Notes: generated by a model from the sequence alone, not told the origin. Counted from the stretch's first letter, positions 51,330 to 61,206 are shown. The stretch: DNA of 64,000 nucleotides from Bradyrhizobium sp. SZCCHNS1050 (GCF_032484785.1 NZ_JAUETR010000001.1:5149501-5213500), one strand, 5' to 3'. Made by a program: numbers and translations.

Positions 51330-51357
51330 GCGGAGAGCGCATCGAACCGCTCTCCGC
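51330..51357 (+). terminator. hairpin between nrtC and the globin gene
   Basis: GCGGAGAGCG (51330-51339) and CGCTCTCCGC (51348-51357) form a perfect 10-bp stem with an 8-base loop, 10 bases after the nrtC stop. No T-run follows. It may separate nrtABC from the globin-nasC part or stabilise the nrt message. Confidence 0.5.
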
Positions 51358-51401
51358 GTCGGGCAACTAACGGGTTCTCGTTTCCATCATAAGGATTTCC
51401 C

Positions 51402-51827
51402 ATGACGCCGTCTCAGATCGCATTGGTTCAGAATAGCTTTGCCAGGGTCGCGCCGATCTCCGATCAGGCCGCGACCATCTTCTACGATCGGCTGTTCGAG
51501 GTCGCGCCGCAGGTGCGCGCGATGTTTCCCGACGATCTCACCGAGCAGCGCAAGAAGCTGATGGCGACCTTGGCGGTCGTCGTCAATGGATTGACGAATC
51601 TGCCCGCGATCCTGCCGGCGGCAAGCGCGCTCGCCAAGCGCCACGTCGATTACGGCGCCAAGCCGGAGCACTATCCGGTGGTCGGCGCCGCGCTGCTGTG
51701 GACCCTCGAGAAGGGACTTGGCGACGGCTGGACGCCCGATGTCGCCGATGCCTGGACCGCGGCCTACGGCACGCTGTCCGGCTACATGATCGCGGAAGCC
51801 CATGGCAAGGCGCAGGCGGCGGAGTAG
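51402..51827 (+). CDS. bjgb: single-domain bacterial globin
   Basis: A 141-residue haem globin of the Vitreoscilla/Hmp-globin type without a reductase domain. Proximal histidine H81 (AKRHVDYGAKPEHYPVVG), and the distal B10 tyrosine Y28 (ATIFYDRLFEVAP), both typical of NO-reactive globins. In B. japonicum the equivalent gene (bjgb) lies in the assimilatory nitrate operon and protects against nitric oxide made during nitrate metabolism. ATG 51402; AAGGA lies 8 bases upstream. The next gene starts 6 bases after the stop, so it is co-transcribed with the flavoprotein. Confidence 0.88.
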   Translation: MTPSQIALVQNSFARVAPISDQAATIFYDRLFEVAPQVRAMFPDDLTEQRKKLMATLAVVVNGLTNLPAILPAASALAKRHVDYGAKPEHYPVVGAALLWTLEKGLGDGWTPDVADAWTAAYGTLSGYMIAEAHGKAQAAE

Positions 51828-51832
51828 GCGCT

Positions 51833-53047
51833 TTGAGTGAACCGCTCGTCATCGTCGGCAACGGCATGGCTGCCGCAAAGCTGGTCGAGGAATTGTCGCA
51901 GACTGCGCTCGGCCGCTACGCGATCGCCGTCATCGGCGAGGAGCCGCGGCTCGCCTACAACCGCGTGCTGCTGTCGTCGGTGCTGGCCGGCGAGGCCGCG
52001 TCCCACGAGATCGAGCTCAAGCCGGCGGCCTGGTGGCGCGAGCGCGGGGTAACGTTGAAATACGGTGCGCGCGTCACCGCCATCGATGTCGGCCGTCGCG
52101 AACTGCGGATCGAGAACGACGAGAACGTGGCGTTCTCGCGCCTGGTCCTCGCCACCGGCTCGCTGCCGCTGCGGCTGCCGGTGCCGGGCGCCGATCTGCC
52201 GGGTGTGCACACATTCCGCGACAGCCGGGACACGGACGTGCTTCTGGCGCTGGCGGCGAAGAAGGGGTGCGTGGTGGTCGTCGGCGGCGGGCTGCTCGGG
52301 CTGGAAGCGGCCTATGGCCTGGCGCGTGCCGGCGCCAGGGTGACGCTGTTGCATCTGATGGACCGGCTGATGGAGCGGCAGCTCGATGCGCCGGCCGCCG
52401 CGTTGCTCAAGTCGCTGGTGGCGCGCAAGGGCATCGAGGTTCTGCTCAATGCCAGCACCGCGGCCATCCATGGCGATGGTCGCGTCGAAGGAGTCGAGCT
52501 GGCCGATGGGCGGCGCCTTGCCACCGACGCCGTGGTCTTCGCGGCCGGCATCCGGCCGAATGTGACACTGGCGAAGGAGGCGGGGCTCGCGGTCAATCGC
52601 GGCATCGTCGTCGACGACGCGATGCAGACCTCGGCGCCCGGCATTTTCGCGCTCGGCGAATGCGCCGAGCACCGTGGCACTTGTTATGGGCTGGTCGAAC
52701 CTGCTTATGAGCAGGCGCGGGTGCTGGCGCGGCATCTCGCCGGCCGCCAGGCGGCCTATGGCGGCAGTGTCGTCTCGACCAATCTGAAGGTGTCGGGTGT
52801 GTCGGTGTTCTCGGCCGGCGACTTCATGGGCGCCGAGGGCAGCGAGGCGATCGTGCTCAACGACGCCAGGCGGGGCATCTACAAGAAGCTCGTCATCGCC
52901 GAGGGACGCCTCACCGGCGCCGTGCTGATCGGTGAGACTCAGGACGCGTTGTGGTATCGCGACCTGATCCGGAGCCGCGAACCGGTCGCAGCGATCCGGA
53001 CAGCGATGATGTTCGGCCGCGCGGGGGCGCGGCCGCAGGCAGCGTGA
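51833..53047 (+). CDS. flp: FAD-dependent NAD(P)H oxidoreductase of the nitrate operon
   Basis: A 404-residue pyridine-nucleotide disulfide-type flavoprotein, resembling the N-terminal half of NirB and rubredoxin reductases. FAD motif VIVGNGMAA at 6-14, NAD motif VVVVGGGLLGLEAAYGL from about 146, and the C-terminal FAD segment GIFALGECAEHRG. It likely feeds electrons to the nitrate reductase NasC and possibly to the globin. TTG 51833 is chosen since GGAG lies 8 bases upstream and an ATG at 51866 would cut the FAD motif; a start upstream in another frame is impossible. This start is inferred. Confidence 0.86.
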   Translation: MSEPLVIVGNGMAAAKLVEELSQTALGRYAIAVIGEEPRLAYNRVLLSSVLAGEAASHEIELKPAAWWRERGVTLKYGARVTAIDVGRRELRIENDENVAFSRLVLATGSLPLRLPVPGADLPGVHTFRDSRDTDVLLALAAKKGCVVVVGGGLLGLEAAYGLARAGARVTLLHLMDRLMERQLDAPAAALLKSLVARKGIEVLLNASTAAIHGDGRVEGVELADGRRLATDAVVFAAGIRPNVTLAKEAGLAVNRGIVVDDAMQTSAPGIFALGECAEHRGTCYGLVEPAYEQARVLARHLAGRQAAYGGSVVSTNLKVSGVSVFSAGDFMGAEGSEAIVLNDARRGIYKKLVIAEGRLTGAVLIGETQDALWYRDLIRSREPVAAIRTAMMFGRAGARPQAA

Positions 53048-53066
53048 GAAGGGGCCACGCACGACG

Positions 53067-55757
53067 ATGACGACGCTCGATCCGAAGCTGCCGATGGTGC
53101 GCACCGCCTGTCCTTATTGTGGCGTCGGTTGCGGCGTGCTCGCCACGCCCGACGGTCGCGGCGGCGCGGCGATCTCCGGGGATCCTTCGCATCCGGCCAA
53201 TCTCGGCCGGCTCTGCTCCAAGGGCTCGGCGCTCGGCGAGACGCTCGGGCTGGAGAGCCGGCTGCTGTACCCGATGATCCGCTGCAAGGGCGGAATGCAG
53301 CGGGTGGCCTGGAGCGATGCGCTCGATCACGTCGCGACCCGGCTGAAGCACATCGTCGCCCGCGACGGCGAGGATGCAGTGGCGTTCTATCTCTCCGGCC
53401 AGATGCTGACCGAGGACTACTACGTCGCCAACAAGCTGATGAAGGGCTTTCTCGGCTCGGCCAATGTCGACACCAATTCGCGGCTGTGCATGGCCTCGTC
53501 GGTCGCCGGCCACCGCCGTGCCTTCGGCGCCGACACCGTGCCCGGCACCTATGAGGATCTCGATCAGGCCGATCTGCTGGTCTTCGTCGGCAGCAACGCC
53601 GCCTGGTGCCACCCGGTGCTGTACCAGCGCATGCTGGCCAACAAGCAGGCGCGCGGCGCCAGGTTCGTGGTCATCGATCCACGTCGCACCGACACGTCGA
53701 GCGAAGCCGATCTGTTCCTGGGATTGAAGCCCGGCGCGGATGCGGCGCTGTTCTCCGGCCTGCTGGTGCATCTCGCCGACAGCGGTGCGCTCGATCACGA
53801 CTACATCAACGCTCACACCGGCGGCTTCGACGAGACCCTGGCCCGCGCCCGGAGCCTCGCCGGCAGCGCCGCGGCGACCGCGCTCGCCACCGGCCTGTCC
53901 GAGGTCGACGTCGCCGCCTTCTTCAAGCTGTTCCGCGATACTCCCAAGGTCGTCACCCTCTATTCGCAGGGCGTCAACCAGTCGGCGCAGGGCACCGACA
54001 AGGTCAACGCGATCCTCAACTGCCATCTTGCGACCGCGCGCATCGGCAAGCTGGGCATGGGGCCGTTCTCGCTGACCGGCCAACCCAATGCGATGGGCGG
54101 CCGCGAGGTCGGCGGGCTCGCCAACCAGCTCGCGGCCCACATGGGCTTCACGCCGCCGGACATCGACCGCGTCCGCCGCTTCTGGAAGGCCAAGGACATC
54201 GCCACCCATGAGGGTCTCAAGGCGGTGCAGATGTTCGAGGCGATCGCGCGCGGCGAGATCAAGGCGCTGTGGGTGATCGGCACCAACCCCGCGGTGTCGC
54301 TGCCGGACGCCGATCTGGTCCGCGCCGCGCTCAAGAAGCTCGAGCTGCTCGTCGTGTCCGAGAACGTCCGCTCCAACGACACCGTCGATGCTGGCGTCCA
54401 CGTGCTGCTGCCGGCGCAGGCCTGGGGCGAGAAATCGGGCACGGTCACCAACTCCGAGCGCCGCATCTCGCGCCAGCGCGCCTTCCTTGCGCCGGCCGGC
54501 GAGGCCATGCCGGACTGGTGGATCCTGAGCGAGGTCGGCAAACGGCTCGGCCACGCGGGCGCCTTCAATTACAACTCTGCGGCGGACGTGTTCCGCGAGC
54601 ACGCGGCGTTGTCGGCGTTCGAGAACGACGGCACGCGCGACTTCGACATCGGCGCGCTGGCGACGCTCACCGACGACGAATACGACGCGATGGCGCCGGT
54701 GCAATGGCCGGCGCGCGCGGGCAGGCCGCCCGAGCCGCGCTTTTTCGCCGAAGGCGCCTTCTTCACCAACGATCGCAAAGCGCGCTTCGTCGCGCCGGAG
54801 GTGCCGGCGCTGCGCGGCGAGACCACCGCCGCCCGCCCGCTGCGCCTGAACACCGGTCGCATCCGCGACCAGTGGCACACGATGACGCGCACCGGCTTGA
54901 GCCCGCGGCTATCAGCGCATCTGCCGGAGCCGTTCGTCGAGGTGCACCCGGATGACGCGCTGCGCTATGGCCTGATGCATGACGGTTTCGCCAAGGTCAC
55001 GACCGAGCACGGCCAGTGCATCCTCAAGGTCGTCGTCAGCGAGCGCCAGCAGCGCGGCATGCTGTTCGCGCCGATCCATTGGAGCGCCACCAACTCATCG
55101 CATGGCCGCGTCGGCGCGCTGGTCGCCTCCTACACCGATCCGTTCTCCGGCCAGCCCGAGGCCAAGGCGACCCCGGCTGCGATCAGTTCTTATGAGTACG
55201 TATTCCGCGGCTTCATCCTGTCGCGCAACGAGCTCACGCTGCCGTCCAACCTGTGGTGGGCGCGCGCGACGGTGCAGGGCGGCTTCGGCTATCTGTTCGC
55301 CGACAACGGCGATCTGTCGCGCTGGCCGGCCTGGTTCAAGGCGCGCGCCACCGACGATGTCACGGACTACATGGATGTCGGCGGCGGCGTCTATCGCGCC
55401 GCGTCGTTCGCCGACGATCGCATCGAAACCTGTTTGTTCGTCGGCCCCGGCCATGATGCTGGCGACTGGAACGTCGTGAAGACGATGTTCGCCGCCGACC
55501 GCCTCGACGACGACCAGCGTCGCACGCTGCTGTCCGGCCGCGCGCCCGACGGCGTCGGCGGCGGCCCGATCGTCTGCGCCTGCTTCGGCGTCGGCCGCGA
55601 CACCATCTGCGATGCGATCACGGCAGGTGCGCGCACGCCCGCCGCCATCGGCGCGCAGCTCAAGGCCGGCACCAATTGCGGCTCGTGCATTCCGGAGATG
55701 AAGCGGCTGATCGCGCAGACGGCCACGGACGCCCCGCCCATCGCGGCGGCGAGCTAG
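53067..55757 (+). CDS. nasC: assimilatory nitrate reductase catalytic subunit
   Basis: An 896-residue molybdopterin enzyme reducing nitrate to nitrite in the cytoplasm. N-terminal [4Fe-4S] site C15-x2-C18-x3-C22-x27-C50 (ACPYCGVGCGVL, RLCSKG), the molybdopterin core about 55-540 and the dinucleotide-binding domain about 590-720 (LNTGRIRDQWHTMTRTG). A C-terminal BFD-like [2Fe-2S] domain has C837-x-C839 and C871-x2-C874 (CACFGVG, NCGSCIPE), typical of Nas rather than Nap or Nar enzymes. No Tat signal. Electron donor is probably the upstream flavoprotein. ATG 53067 follows the flavoprotein stop by 19 bases. No nitrite reductase gene is in the window, so nitrite must be handled elsewhere. Confidence 0.93.
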   Translation: MTTLDPKLPMVRTACPYCGVGCGVLATPDGRGGAAISGDPSHPANLGRLCSKGSALGETLGLESRLLYPMIRCKGGMQRVAWSDALDHVATRLKHIVARDGEDAVAFYLSGQMLTEDYYVANKLMKGFLGSANVDTNSRLCMASSVAGHRRAFGADTVPGTYEDLDQADLLVFVGSNAAWCHPVLYQRMLANKQARGARFVVIDPRRTDTSSEADLFLGLKPGADAALFSGLLVHLADSGALDHDYINAHTGGFDETLARARSLAGSAAATALATGLSEVDVAAFFKLFRDTPKVVTLYSQGVNQSAQGTDKVNAILNCHLATARIGKLGMGPFSLTGQPNAMGGREVGGLANQLAAHMGFTPPDIDRVRRFWKAKDIATHEGLKAVQMFEAIARGEIKALWVIGTNPAVSLPDADLVRAALKKLELLVVSENVRSNDTVDAGVHVLLPAQAWGEKSGTVTNSERRISRQRAFLAPAGEAMPDWWILSEVGKRLGHAGAFNYNSAADVFREHAALSAFENDGTRDFDIGALATLTDDEYDAMAPVQWPARAGRPPEPRFFAEGAFFTNDRKARFVAPEVPALRGETTAARPLRLNTGRIRDQWHTMTRTGLSPRLSAHLPEPFVEVHPDDALRYGLMHDGFAKVTTEHGQCILKVVVSERQQRGMLFAPIHWSATNSSHGRVGALVASYTDPFSGQPEAKATPAAISSYEYVFRGFILSRNELTLPSNLWWARATVQGGFGYLFADNGDLSRWPAWFKARATDDVTDYMDVGGGVYRAASFADDRIETCLFVGPGHDAGDWNVVKTMFAADRLDDDQRRTLLSGRAPDGVGGGPIVCACFGVGRDTICDAITAGARTPAAIGAQLKAGTNCGSCIPEMKRLIAQTATDAPPIAAAS

Positions 55758-55768
55758 CCGAGAACACT

Positions 55769-55887
55769 GTCGTTCCGGGGCGAGGCCAACGGCCTCGAAC
55801 CCGGAATCTCGACATGGTGGAAATGAAACAGCGCAAGACAAGCTCGGGATTCCGGGTTCGACGCTGACGCGTCGCCCCGGAATGACG
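55769..55887. repeat. REP-like palindromic element, family B (copy 1)
   Basis: Outer arms CGTTCCGGGGCGA (55771-55783) and TCGCCCCGGAATGACG (55872-55887), inner CGAACCCGGAATC (55796-55808) with GATTCCGGGTTCG (55848-55860), and a hairpin CGAGGCC-AAC-GGCCTCG at 55781-55797. It fills most of the gap between nasC and the aldo/keto reductase. A related copy is at 62489-62640. Confidence 0.8.
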
Positions 55888-55969
55888 TGGGTGTGGAAGC
55901 GTGTCAGATGCCTTGAGCAGGGAGGGCACCCAATCGACGCCGTGCGCCTCATCCACTATGCTCCCGCGC

Positions 55970-56809
55970 ATGAAGCACAAGACATTCGGAACCGGCGGCG
56001 GCGGCGTCTCCGTCATCGGGCAGGGCACTTGGTATCTCGACCACGCCGATCGCCGCCGCGCCATCGCCACGCTGCGGCGCGGCCTGGATCTCGGCATGAG
56101 CCACATCGACACCGCCGAGATGTATGGCGATGCCGAGCTCGTCATCGCCGAGGCCATCGCCGGCCGACGCGACGAGGTGTTCCTGGTGTCGAAGGTGCTG
56201 CCGAGCAACGCCTCGCGCAAGGGCACCGTCACCGCCTGCGAGCGCTCGCTGCAGCGGCTGAAGACCGACCGGCTCGACTGCTATCTCCTGCACTGGCCGG
56301 GCTCCTATCCACTCGCGGAGACGGTGGCGGCGTTCGAGGAGCTCAAGGCGGCCGGCAAGATCGCGTCCTGGGGCGTCAGCAATTTCGACGTCGACGATCT
56401 CGACGAACTGCTGGAGGTCGCAGGCGAGGGCAAGATCGCCTGCAACCAGGTGCTCTATCATCTGCAGGAGCGCGCCATCGAGCATGCCGTCATCCCGTGG
56501 TGCGGCCAGCATGGTGTTGCCGTGGTCGCCTACTCGCCGTTCGGCCATGACGACTTTCCGGAACGCCGCGGCGCCGGCGGCGAGGTGCTGCAGCGGATCG
56601 CGGAGCAGCATGGTGCAACGCCGCGCCAGGTCGCGCTGGCCTTCCTGACGCGGGCGTCGTCGCTGTTCGCGATCCCCAAGGCGTCGCGGCCCGAGCATGC
56701 CGAGCAGAATGCGGCGGCCGGCGACATCGAGCTCACCGCGGCCGAGATCGCCGCGATCGATCGCGCCTTTCCGCGCGGGCCGAAGCCGCGTGGCCTGCCC
56801 ATGCTGTAA
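55970..56809 (+). CDS. aldo/keto reductase
   Basis: A 279-residue AKR-fold oxidoreductase (TIM barrel, NADPH-dependent). Catalytic aspartate and tyrosine in LGMSHIDTAEMYGDAE, the lysine in FLVSKVLPSN and the histidine in CYLLHWPGSYPL are present, so the tetrad is complete; AIPKASRPEHAEQN is the cofactor loop. Substrate unknown. ATG 55970 begins MKHKTFGTGGGGV, typical for the family; an ATG at 55958 is possible, and neither has a good ribosome site. It follows the repeat element and precedes the EamA gene by 150 bases. Confidence 0.86.
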   Translation: MKHKTFGTGGGGVSVIGQGTWYLDHADRRRAIATLRRGLDLGMSHIDTAEMYGDAELVIAEAIAGRRDEVFLVSKVLPSNASRKGTVTACERSLQRLKTDRLDCYLLHWPGSYPLAETVAAFEELKAAGKIASWGVSNFDVDDLDELLEVAGEGKIACNQVLYHLQERAIEHAVIPWCGQHGVAVVAYSPFGHDDFPERRGAGGEVLQRIAEQHGATPRQVALAFLTRASSLFAIPKASRPEHAEQNAAAGDIELTAAEIAAIDRAFPRGPKPRGLPML

Positions 56810-56959
56810 TGCAGCATCACGGAAAATTACGGATGTTTGCTACCCCGGCGCGTAGCAACGCATAAGTGCTGCCCGCTTCGATGGGTTGTCGCGGCGTCGC
56901 GATTGGCGTCTTGTCGGCACTCACCGAATCGTCCTGTTTCCAAACTTCCGAGTTCGACC

Positions 56960-57958
56960 GTGACCCCGCCACCGAGTGCGGCCGCCGCCGCGCGCCTCGA
57001 CGACGTGCCGACATCCGTGCAGGAGAAGCCGCAGGCCACGCGCAAGCGCGCGCCCGCGCGCGCCGACCGGCCGTTCCGCGGCATCGCGCTGATCCTACTG
57101 TCGACCGTGTTCCTCGGCACCTCGGACGTCACCGCGAAGTATCTGTCGAAGACGCTGCCCTCGATCGAGATCACCTGGATCCGCTTCGTGGTATTCGCAG
57201 CGATCATGGTGCCGGCGATGATCCCGGGCTCGCCGCTGTTCGCGATGCGCACCGAGCAGCTCAAGTTCCAGCTGCTGCGCGGCGTTGCGCTGCTCGGCTC
57301 GTCGCTGATGTTCATCACCGGTTTACGCTATCTGCCGATCGCCGAGGCCTCCGCGACCGGCTTCGTCGCGCCGCTGTTCGTCACCGCGCTGTCAATCATC
57401 TTCCTCAGCGAGAAGGTCGGCCTGCGCCGCTGGGTCGCAACCGCGGTCGGGCTGTGCGGCGTGCTGATCATCCTCCGCCCCGGCACCGGCGCGTTCCATC
57501 TTGCCGCGCTGTTCCCGATCGTCTCGGCGTTCGCCTGGGCCTGCACGCTGATCATGACGCGGATGATGAGCGGCCGCGAGCACGCCATCACCATCATGAC
57601 CTATTCCTCGATTGCCGGCGTCTGCGTGCTCACGGCAATCGTGCCGTTCGTATGGACCACGCCGTCCTGGCAGGACATCGGCTTCGGCGTGCTGGTCGGC
57701 GTCGCCTCGACCATGGGGCAGTGGATCGTGGTGCTGGCATTCCGCTATGCCGACGCCTCGGTGCTGGCGCCGTTCTCCTACACCCAGCTCCTGTGGGTCA
57801 GCATCCTCGGCTTCCTGGTGTTCGGCGAGGTACCGGACGTCTGGACCATCGTCGGCGCCGCCTTTATCGTCTCCAGCGGCCTCTACACCGCCCATCGCGA
57901 GCGCGTCCGCCGCTCGCAACTGCTCCAGGTCGCCGGCGAGAGCTCGCCGAATCCTTGA
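56960..57958 (+). CDS. EamA/DMT-family transporter
   Basis: A 332-residue drug/metabolite permease with two EamA repeats and ten expected helices. The first repeat begins GIALILLSTVFLGTSDVTAKYL; the second near LAALFPIVSAFAWACTLIM. The hydrophilic N-terminal 40 residues are proline-, alanine- and arginine-rich. Function unknown; members export amino acids, metabolites or sugars. GTG 56960 is chosen (start of VTPPPSA), with no strong ribosome site; the frame is open back to 56837, so the N-terminus is uncertain. Confidence 0.78.
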   Translation: MTPPPSAAAAARLDDVPTSVQEKPQATRKRAPARADRPFRGIALILLSTVFLGTSDVTAKYLSKTLPSIEITWIRFVVFAAIMVPAMIPGSPLFAMRTEQLKFQLLRGVALLGSSLMFITGLRYLPIAEASATGFVAPLFVTALSIIFLSEKVGLRRWVATAVGLCGVLIILRPGTGAFHLAALFPIVSAFAWACTLIMTRMMSGREHAITIMTYSSIAGVCVLTAIVPFVWTTPSWQDIGFGVLVGVASTMGQWIVVLAFRYADASVLAPFSYTQLLWVSILGFLVFGEVPDVWTIVGAAFIVSSGLYTAHRERVRRSQLLQVAGESSPNP

Positions 57959-58158
57959 GCCATCGGTCGCACGCCCCGGGCCATTACGGGGGAGCGACTT
58001 TTTGGGTGGATGCGTTGCGTGTCCGCTACACCTGCGATCAAACGCGTAACGTGCTGATTTCAAATAAGAAACAGTAACGCCGTCGATCTCGGCGGGCGCC
58101 GTGCGCCTGCTAGGTCTTAAATTGCATCACGGGGTGCAGAGCAAGATCGGGGGATTGC

Positions 58159-61100
58159 GTGCGGAGGCGGGTCGAAACGGCGGTGTGTCGGACGGCGCGG
58201 GCCGTGTGGGGCGCGCTGGGACTCATGCTCGGGCTCTGTGGGCTCGGGCTGACGACGTCGGCGCAGGCCCAGACCGACTACACCTGGGGCGGCACCGGCT
58301 CGTCCACCGCGACCTCCGACTACAATCTCTCGACCAACTGGGAGAGCCCGCCGGCCGGCGCGCCGCCGGCATCGAGCGGCCAGGAGGCGCTGTTCGGCGC
58401 CACCGGCGCATCGACCATCACGGTCACCGCGCCGATCAATCCGGATTCCTGGATCTTCCTCAGCAACGCCCAGTCCTATTCGATTGGCGGCGCCGACGTG
58501 AATTTCGGCGTCGCCGGCTCCGGCTGGGGCTTCATCAACAACGCCAATTCCGGCCAGACGATCACGATCGGCAACAATCTCGGCGAGACCGTTGCCGGCG
58601 TGCGCGCCGAGCTGCTCGGCAACAGCACCACGATTCTGCTCGGCACCAACTCCTATTCCGGCGGCACCTTCATCGGCAGCGTCGCGACGCTGCAACTCGG
58701 CGACGCCACCCACACCGCCCGCATCATCGGTGACGTGTCGAATTTCGGCATCTTCAACATCGTCAGGGCCGACACCTCCGGCATCACCTCGCTCACCAAT
58801 GACGGCGGCACCACCAACTTCCTCGGCGCGAACTCCGCCGGTGCGATGACGATCGTGAACCAGTCGATCGCCACGACCGCGTTCGGCGTCGCCGGCGGCA
58901 CCGATACCGCCACGGCGGGGAACGCCGTGATCACCAACCATCAGGGTCGTACGCTGTTCAACGCCAACACCAGCGCCGGCAACGCGACGATCACCAACGA
59001 TACGTTCAGCATGCTGGCGTTCGTCAATGCCGCCACGGCCGCCAATGCGGTCATCACCAATGGCGGCAATTCGTACGTGATGTTCGGGATCGGCTTCGGC
59101 AGCGACACCCCGTCGGCCGGCAATGCCACCATCATCAACAACATGAACGGCCAGGTCCAGTTCAACGCCCATTCCACCGCGGCGAACGCGACCGTCACCA
59201 CCAATGACGGCGGATCGACGCTGTTCTTCGATCATGCCAGCGCCGGCTCCGCCACGATCATCACCAATGATGGCGGCCGCACCCGCTTCCTCGACAATAC
59301 GACCGGCGGCACCGCCCAGTTCGTCACCAATGGCACCGGCGTGGTCGATTTCTCCGGTAGCGTGGGTGTCAATGGCGACGGCCGCATCACCGCCGGCTCG
59401 CTGGCGGGTTCCGGCAACTACTACATCGGCGCCTTCAACACGCTGGTGGTCGGCGGCAACAATCTCTCCACCGAGGTCTCCGGCGTGATCGGCGACACCG
59501 ATCCTTGCGGGTGCGGCACCATCGGCCCAGGCTCGCTGACCAAGGTCGGCAGCGGCAAGCTGATATTGTCCGGCATCAACACCTACACCGGCACGACCAC
59601 GGTCGATGGCGGCATCCTCGCCGTCAACGGCGCCATCGCCGGCAGCAGCGTCACCGTGAATGCCGGCGGCACGTTCGGCGGCAACGGCATCGTCGGCAGC
59701 ACGCTGGTCAATGGCGGCGCGCTCGCGCCGGGCAATTCGATCGGGCTGCTCACGGTGCAGGGCAGCCTCACCTTCACGGCGGCCGCGAGCTACATGGTCG
59801 AGGTGTCGCCGGCCAATGCCGACCGGGTCAACGTGACGGGCACCGCGACGCTCGGCGGCGCGACCGTGCAGGCGGCGTTCGCCCCTGGCAGCTATGTCAA
59901 CAAGCAGTACACGATCGTCAACGCCGCCGGCGGCATCAGCGGCACCTTCAACACGCTGATCAACACCAACCTGCCGGCCAACTTCTCTTCGAGCCTGAGC
60001 TACGACGCCGACAACGTCTATCTGAACCTGACGCTCGGCACGGCCGGGACCAACACCAACCAGCAGAACGTCACGGACACCACGACCGGCTATTTCAACC
60101 GCACCGGCGGCATCCCGCTCGCTTTCGGCGCGTTGACCCCAGCCGGTCTGACACAGGCGTCCGGCGAGATCGCCACCGCCTCGCAGCAGGCGATGTTCGA
60201 CTCGATGAATATCTTCCTTGGCCTGATGACCGATCCCTTTGTCGCCGGGCGCAGCGCGAACGCATCTGGTCCGGCTGCAGCGTTCGCCGACGCAGGACAG
60301 GGCGCCGCGCCGCGCGATGCCTTCGCGCGCATGCCGGTGAAGGCCACACCGGCCCAGCGCTTCGATGAGCGCTGGAGCACCTGGGCGGCGCCGTTCGGTG
60401 GCGGTTCGTTCGCCGACGGCAATGCCGCGCTCGGCTCGAACAACGCCACCATCCGCGAGGTCGGCTTCGCCGCGGGCGCCGATTACATCGTGTCGCCGAA
60501 CTGGCTGGCCGGCTTCGCGCTGTCGGGCGGCGGCACCAGCTTCGGCGTCAATGGCGGCGGCAGCGGCCGCTCCGACCTGTTCCAGGCCGGCGCCTTCGCC
60601 CGCTATCGCAGTGGTCCGGACTATCTCTCCGCGGCGCTCGCCTATGGCTGGCACGACGTGACCACCGACCGCGCCGTGACCGTCGCCGGCGTCGACCAGC
60701 TCCGCGCCCGCTTCGATGCGTCGGCCTATTCGGCCCGCCTCGAGGGCGGCCGCCGCTATGCCACGCCGTGGGGCGGGATCACGCCCTATCTCGGCGGCCA
60801 GGCGACGGCTTACGTGCTGCCGTCCTATGCCGAGCAGGTGCTCTCCGGCGCGGGCACCTTCGCGCTGAGCTATGCCGGCAAGACCGTGACGGATGCGCGC
60901 ACCGAGCTCGGCGCGCGCGTCGACCGGTCGTTTGCGCTCGCCGACGGCATGCTGTCGCTGCGCGGCCGCGCCGCCTGGGCGCACAATTTCAACCCCGATC
61001 GCACCATGACCGCGGGCTTCCAGGCGCTGCCGGGCACGAGCTTCGTCGTCAACGGCGCCGCGCAGTCGCGCGACCTCGCGCTCACCACGGCCTCGGCCGA

Positions 61101-61206
61101 AATCGCCTGGCGCAACGGCTGGTCGGCGGCCGCCACCTTCGAAGGCGAATTCTCGTCCATCAGCCGCTCCTACGCCGGCAAGGGCGTGGTGCGCTACAGT
61201 TGGTGA
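58159..61206 (+). CDS. autotransporter outer-membrane protein with repeat passenger
   Basis: A 1015-residue type Va secreted protein. Signal peptide 1-37 (cleavage after AQA), passenger about 38-735, C-terminal beta-barrel about 740-1015 ending in the aromatic W expected for outer-membrane insertion (VVRYSW). The passenger has degenerate units of the form A-G-N-A-T-I-T-N with F/L spacers (about 214-397), then the autotransporter strand LSGINTYTGTTTVDGGIL. It has no recognised protease or lipase site. GTG 58159 with GGGGGA upstream. The repeats suggest a beta-helical surface adhesin or filament; the role is inferred. Confidence 0.85.
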   Translation: MRRRVETAVCRTARAVWGALGLMLGLCGLGLTTSAQAQTDYTWGGTGSSTATSDYNLSTNWESPPAGAPPASSGQEALFGATGASTITVTAPINPDSWIFLSNAQSYSIGGADVNFGVAGSGWGFINNANSGQTITIGNNLGETVAGVRAELLGNSTTILLGTNSYSGGTFIGSVATLQLGDATHTARIIGDVSNFGIFNIVRADTSGITSLTNDGGTTNFLGANSAGAMTIVNQSIATTAFGVAGGTDTATAGNAVITNHQGRTLFNANTSAGNATITNDTFSMLAFVNAATAANAVITNGGNSYVMFGIGFGSDTPSAGNATIINNMNGQVQFNAHSTAANATVTTNDGGSTLFFDHASAGSATIITNDGGRTRFLDNTTGGTAQFVTNGTGVVDFSGSVGVNGDGRITAGSLAGSGNYYIGAFNTLVVGGNNLSTEVSGVIGDTDPCGCGTIGPGSLTKVGSGKLILSGINTYTGTTTVDGGILAVNGAIAGSSVTVNAGGTFGGNGIVGSTLVNGGALAPGNSIGLLTVQGSLTFTAAASYMVEVSPANADRVNVTGTATLGGATVQAAFAPGSYVNKQYTIVNAAGGISGTFNTLINTNLPANFSSSLSYDADNVYLNLTLGTAGTNTNQQNVTDTTTGYFNRTGGIPLAFGALTPAGLTQASGEIATASQQAMFDSMNIFLGLMTDPFVAGRSANASGPAAAFADAGQGAAPRDAFARMPVKATPAQRFDERWSTWAAPFGGGSFADGNAALGSNNATIREVGFAAGADYIVSPNWLAGFALSGGGTSFGVNGGGSGRSDLFQAGAFARYRSGPDYLSAALAYGWHDVTTDRAVTVAGVDQLRARFDASAYSARLEGGRRYATPWGGITPYLGGQATAYVLPSYAEQVLSGAGTFALSYAGKTVTDARTELGARVDRSFALADGMLSLRGRAAWAHNFNPDRTMTAGFQALPGTSFVVNGAAQSRDLALTTASAEIAWRNGWSAAATFEGEFSSISRSYAGKGVVRYSW

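Noticed and set aside
49583..51403. Long minus-strand frame opposite nrtB and nrtC.
   Set aside because: It is antisense to two well-supported transporter genes and shows no domain.
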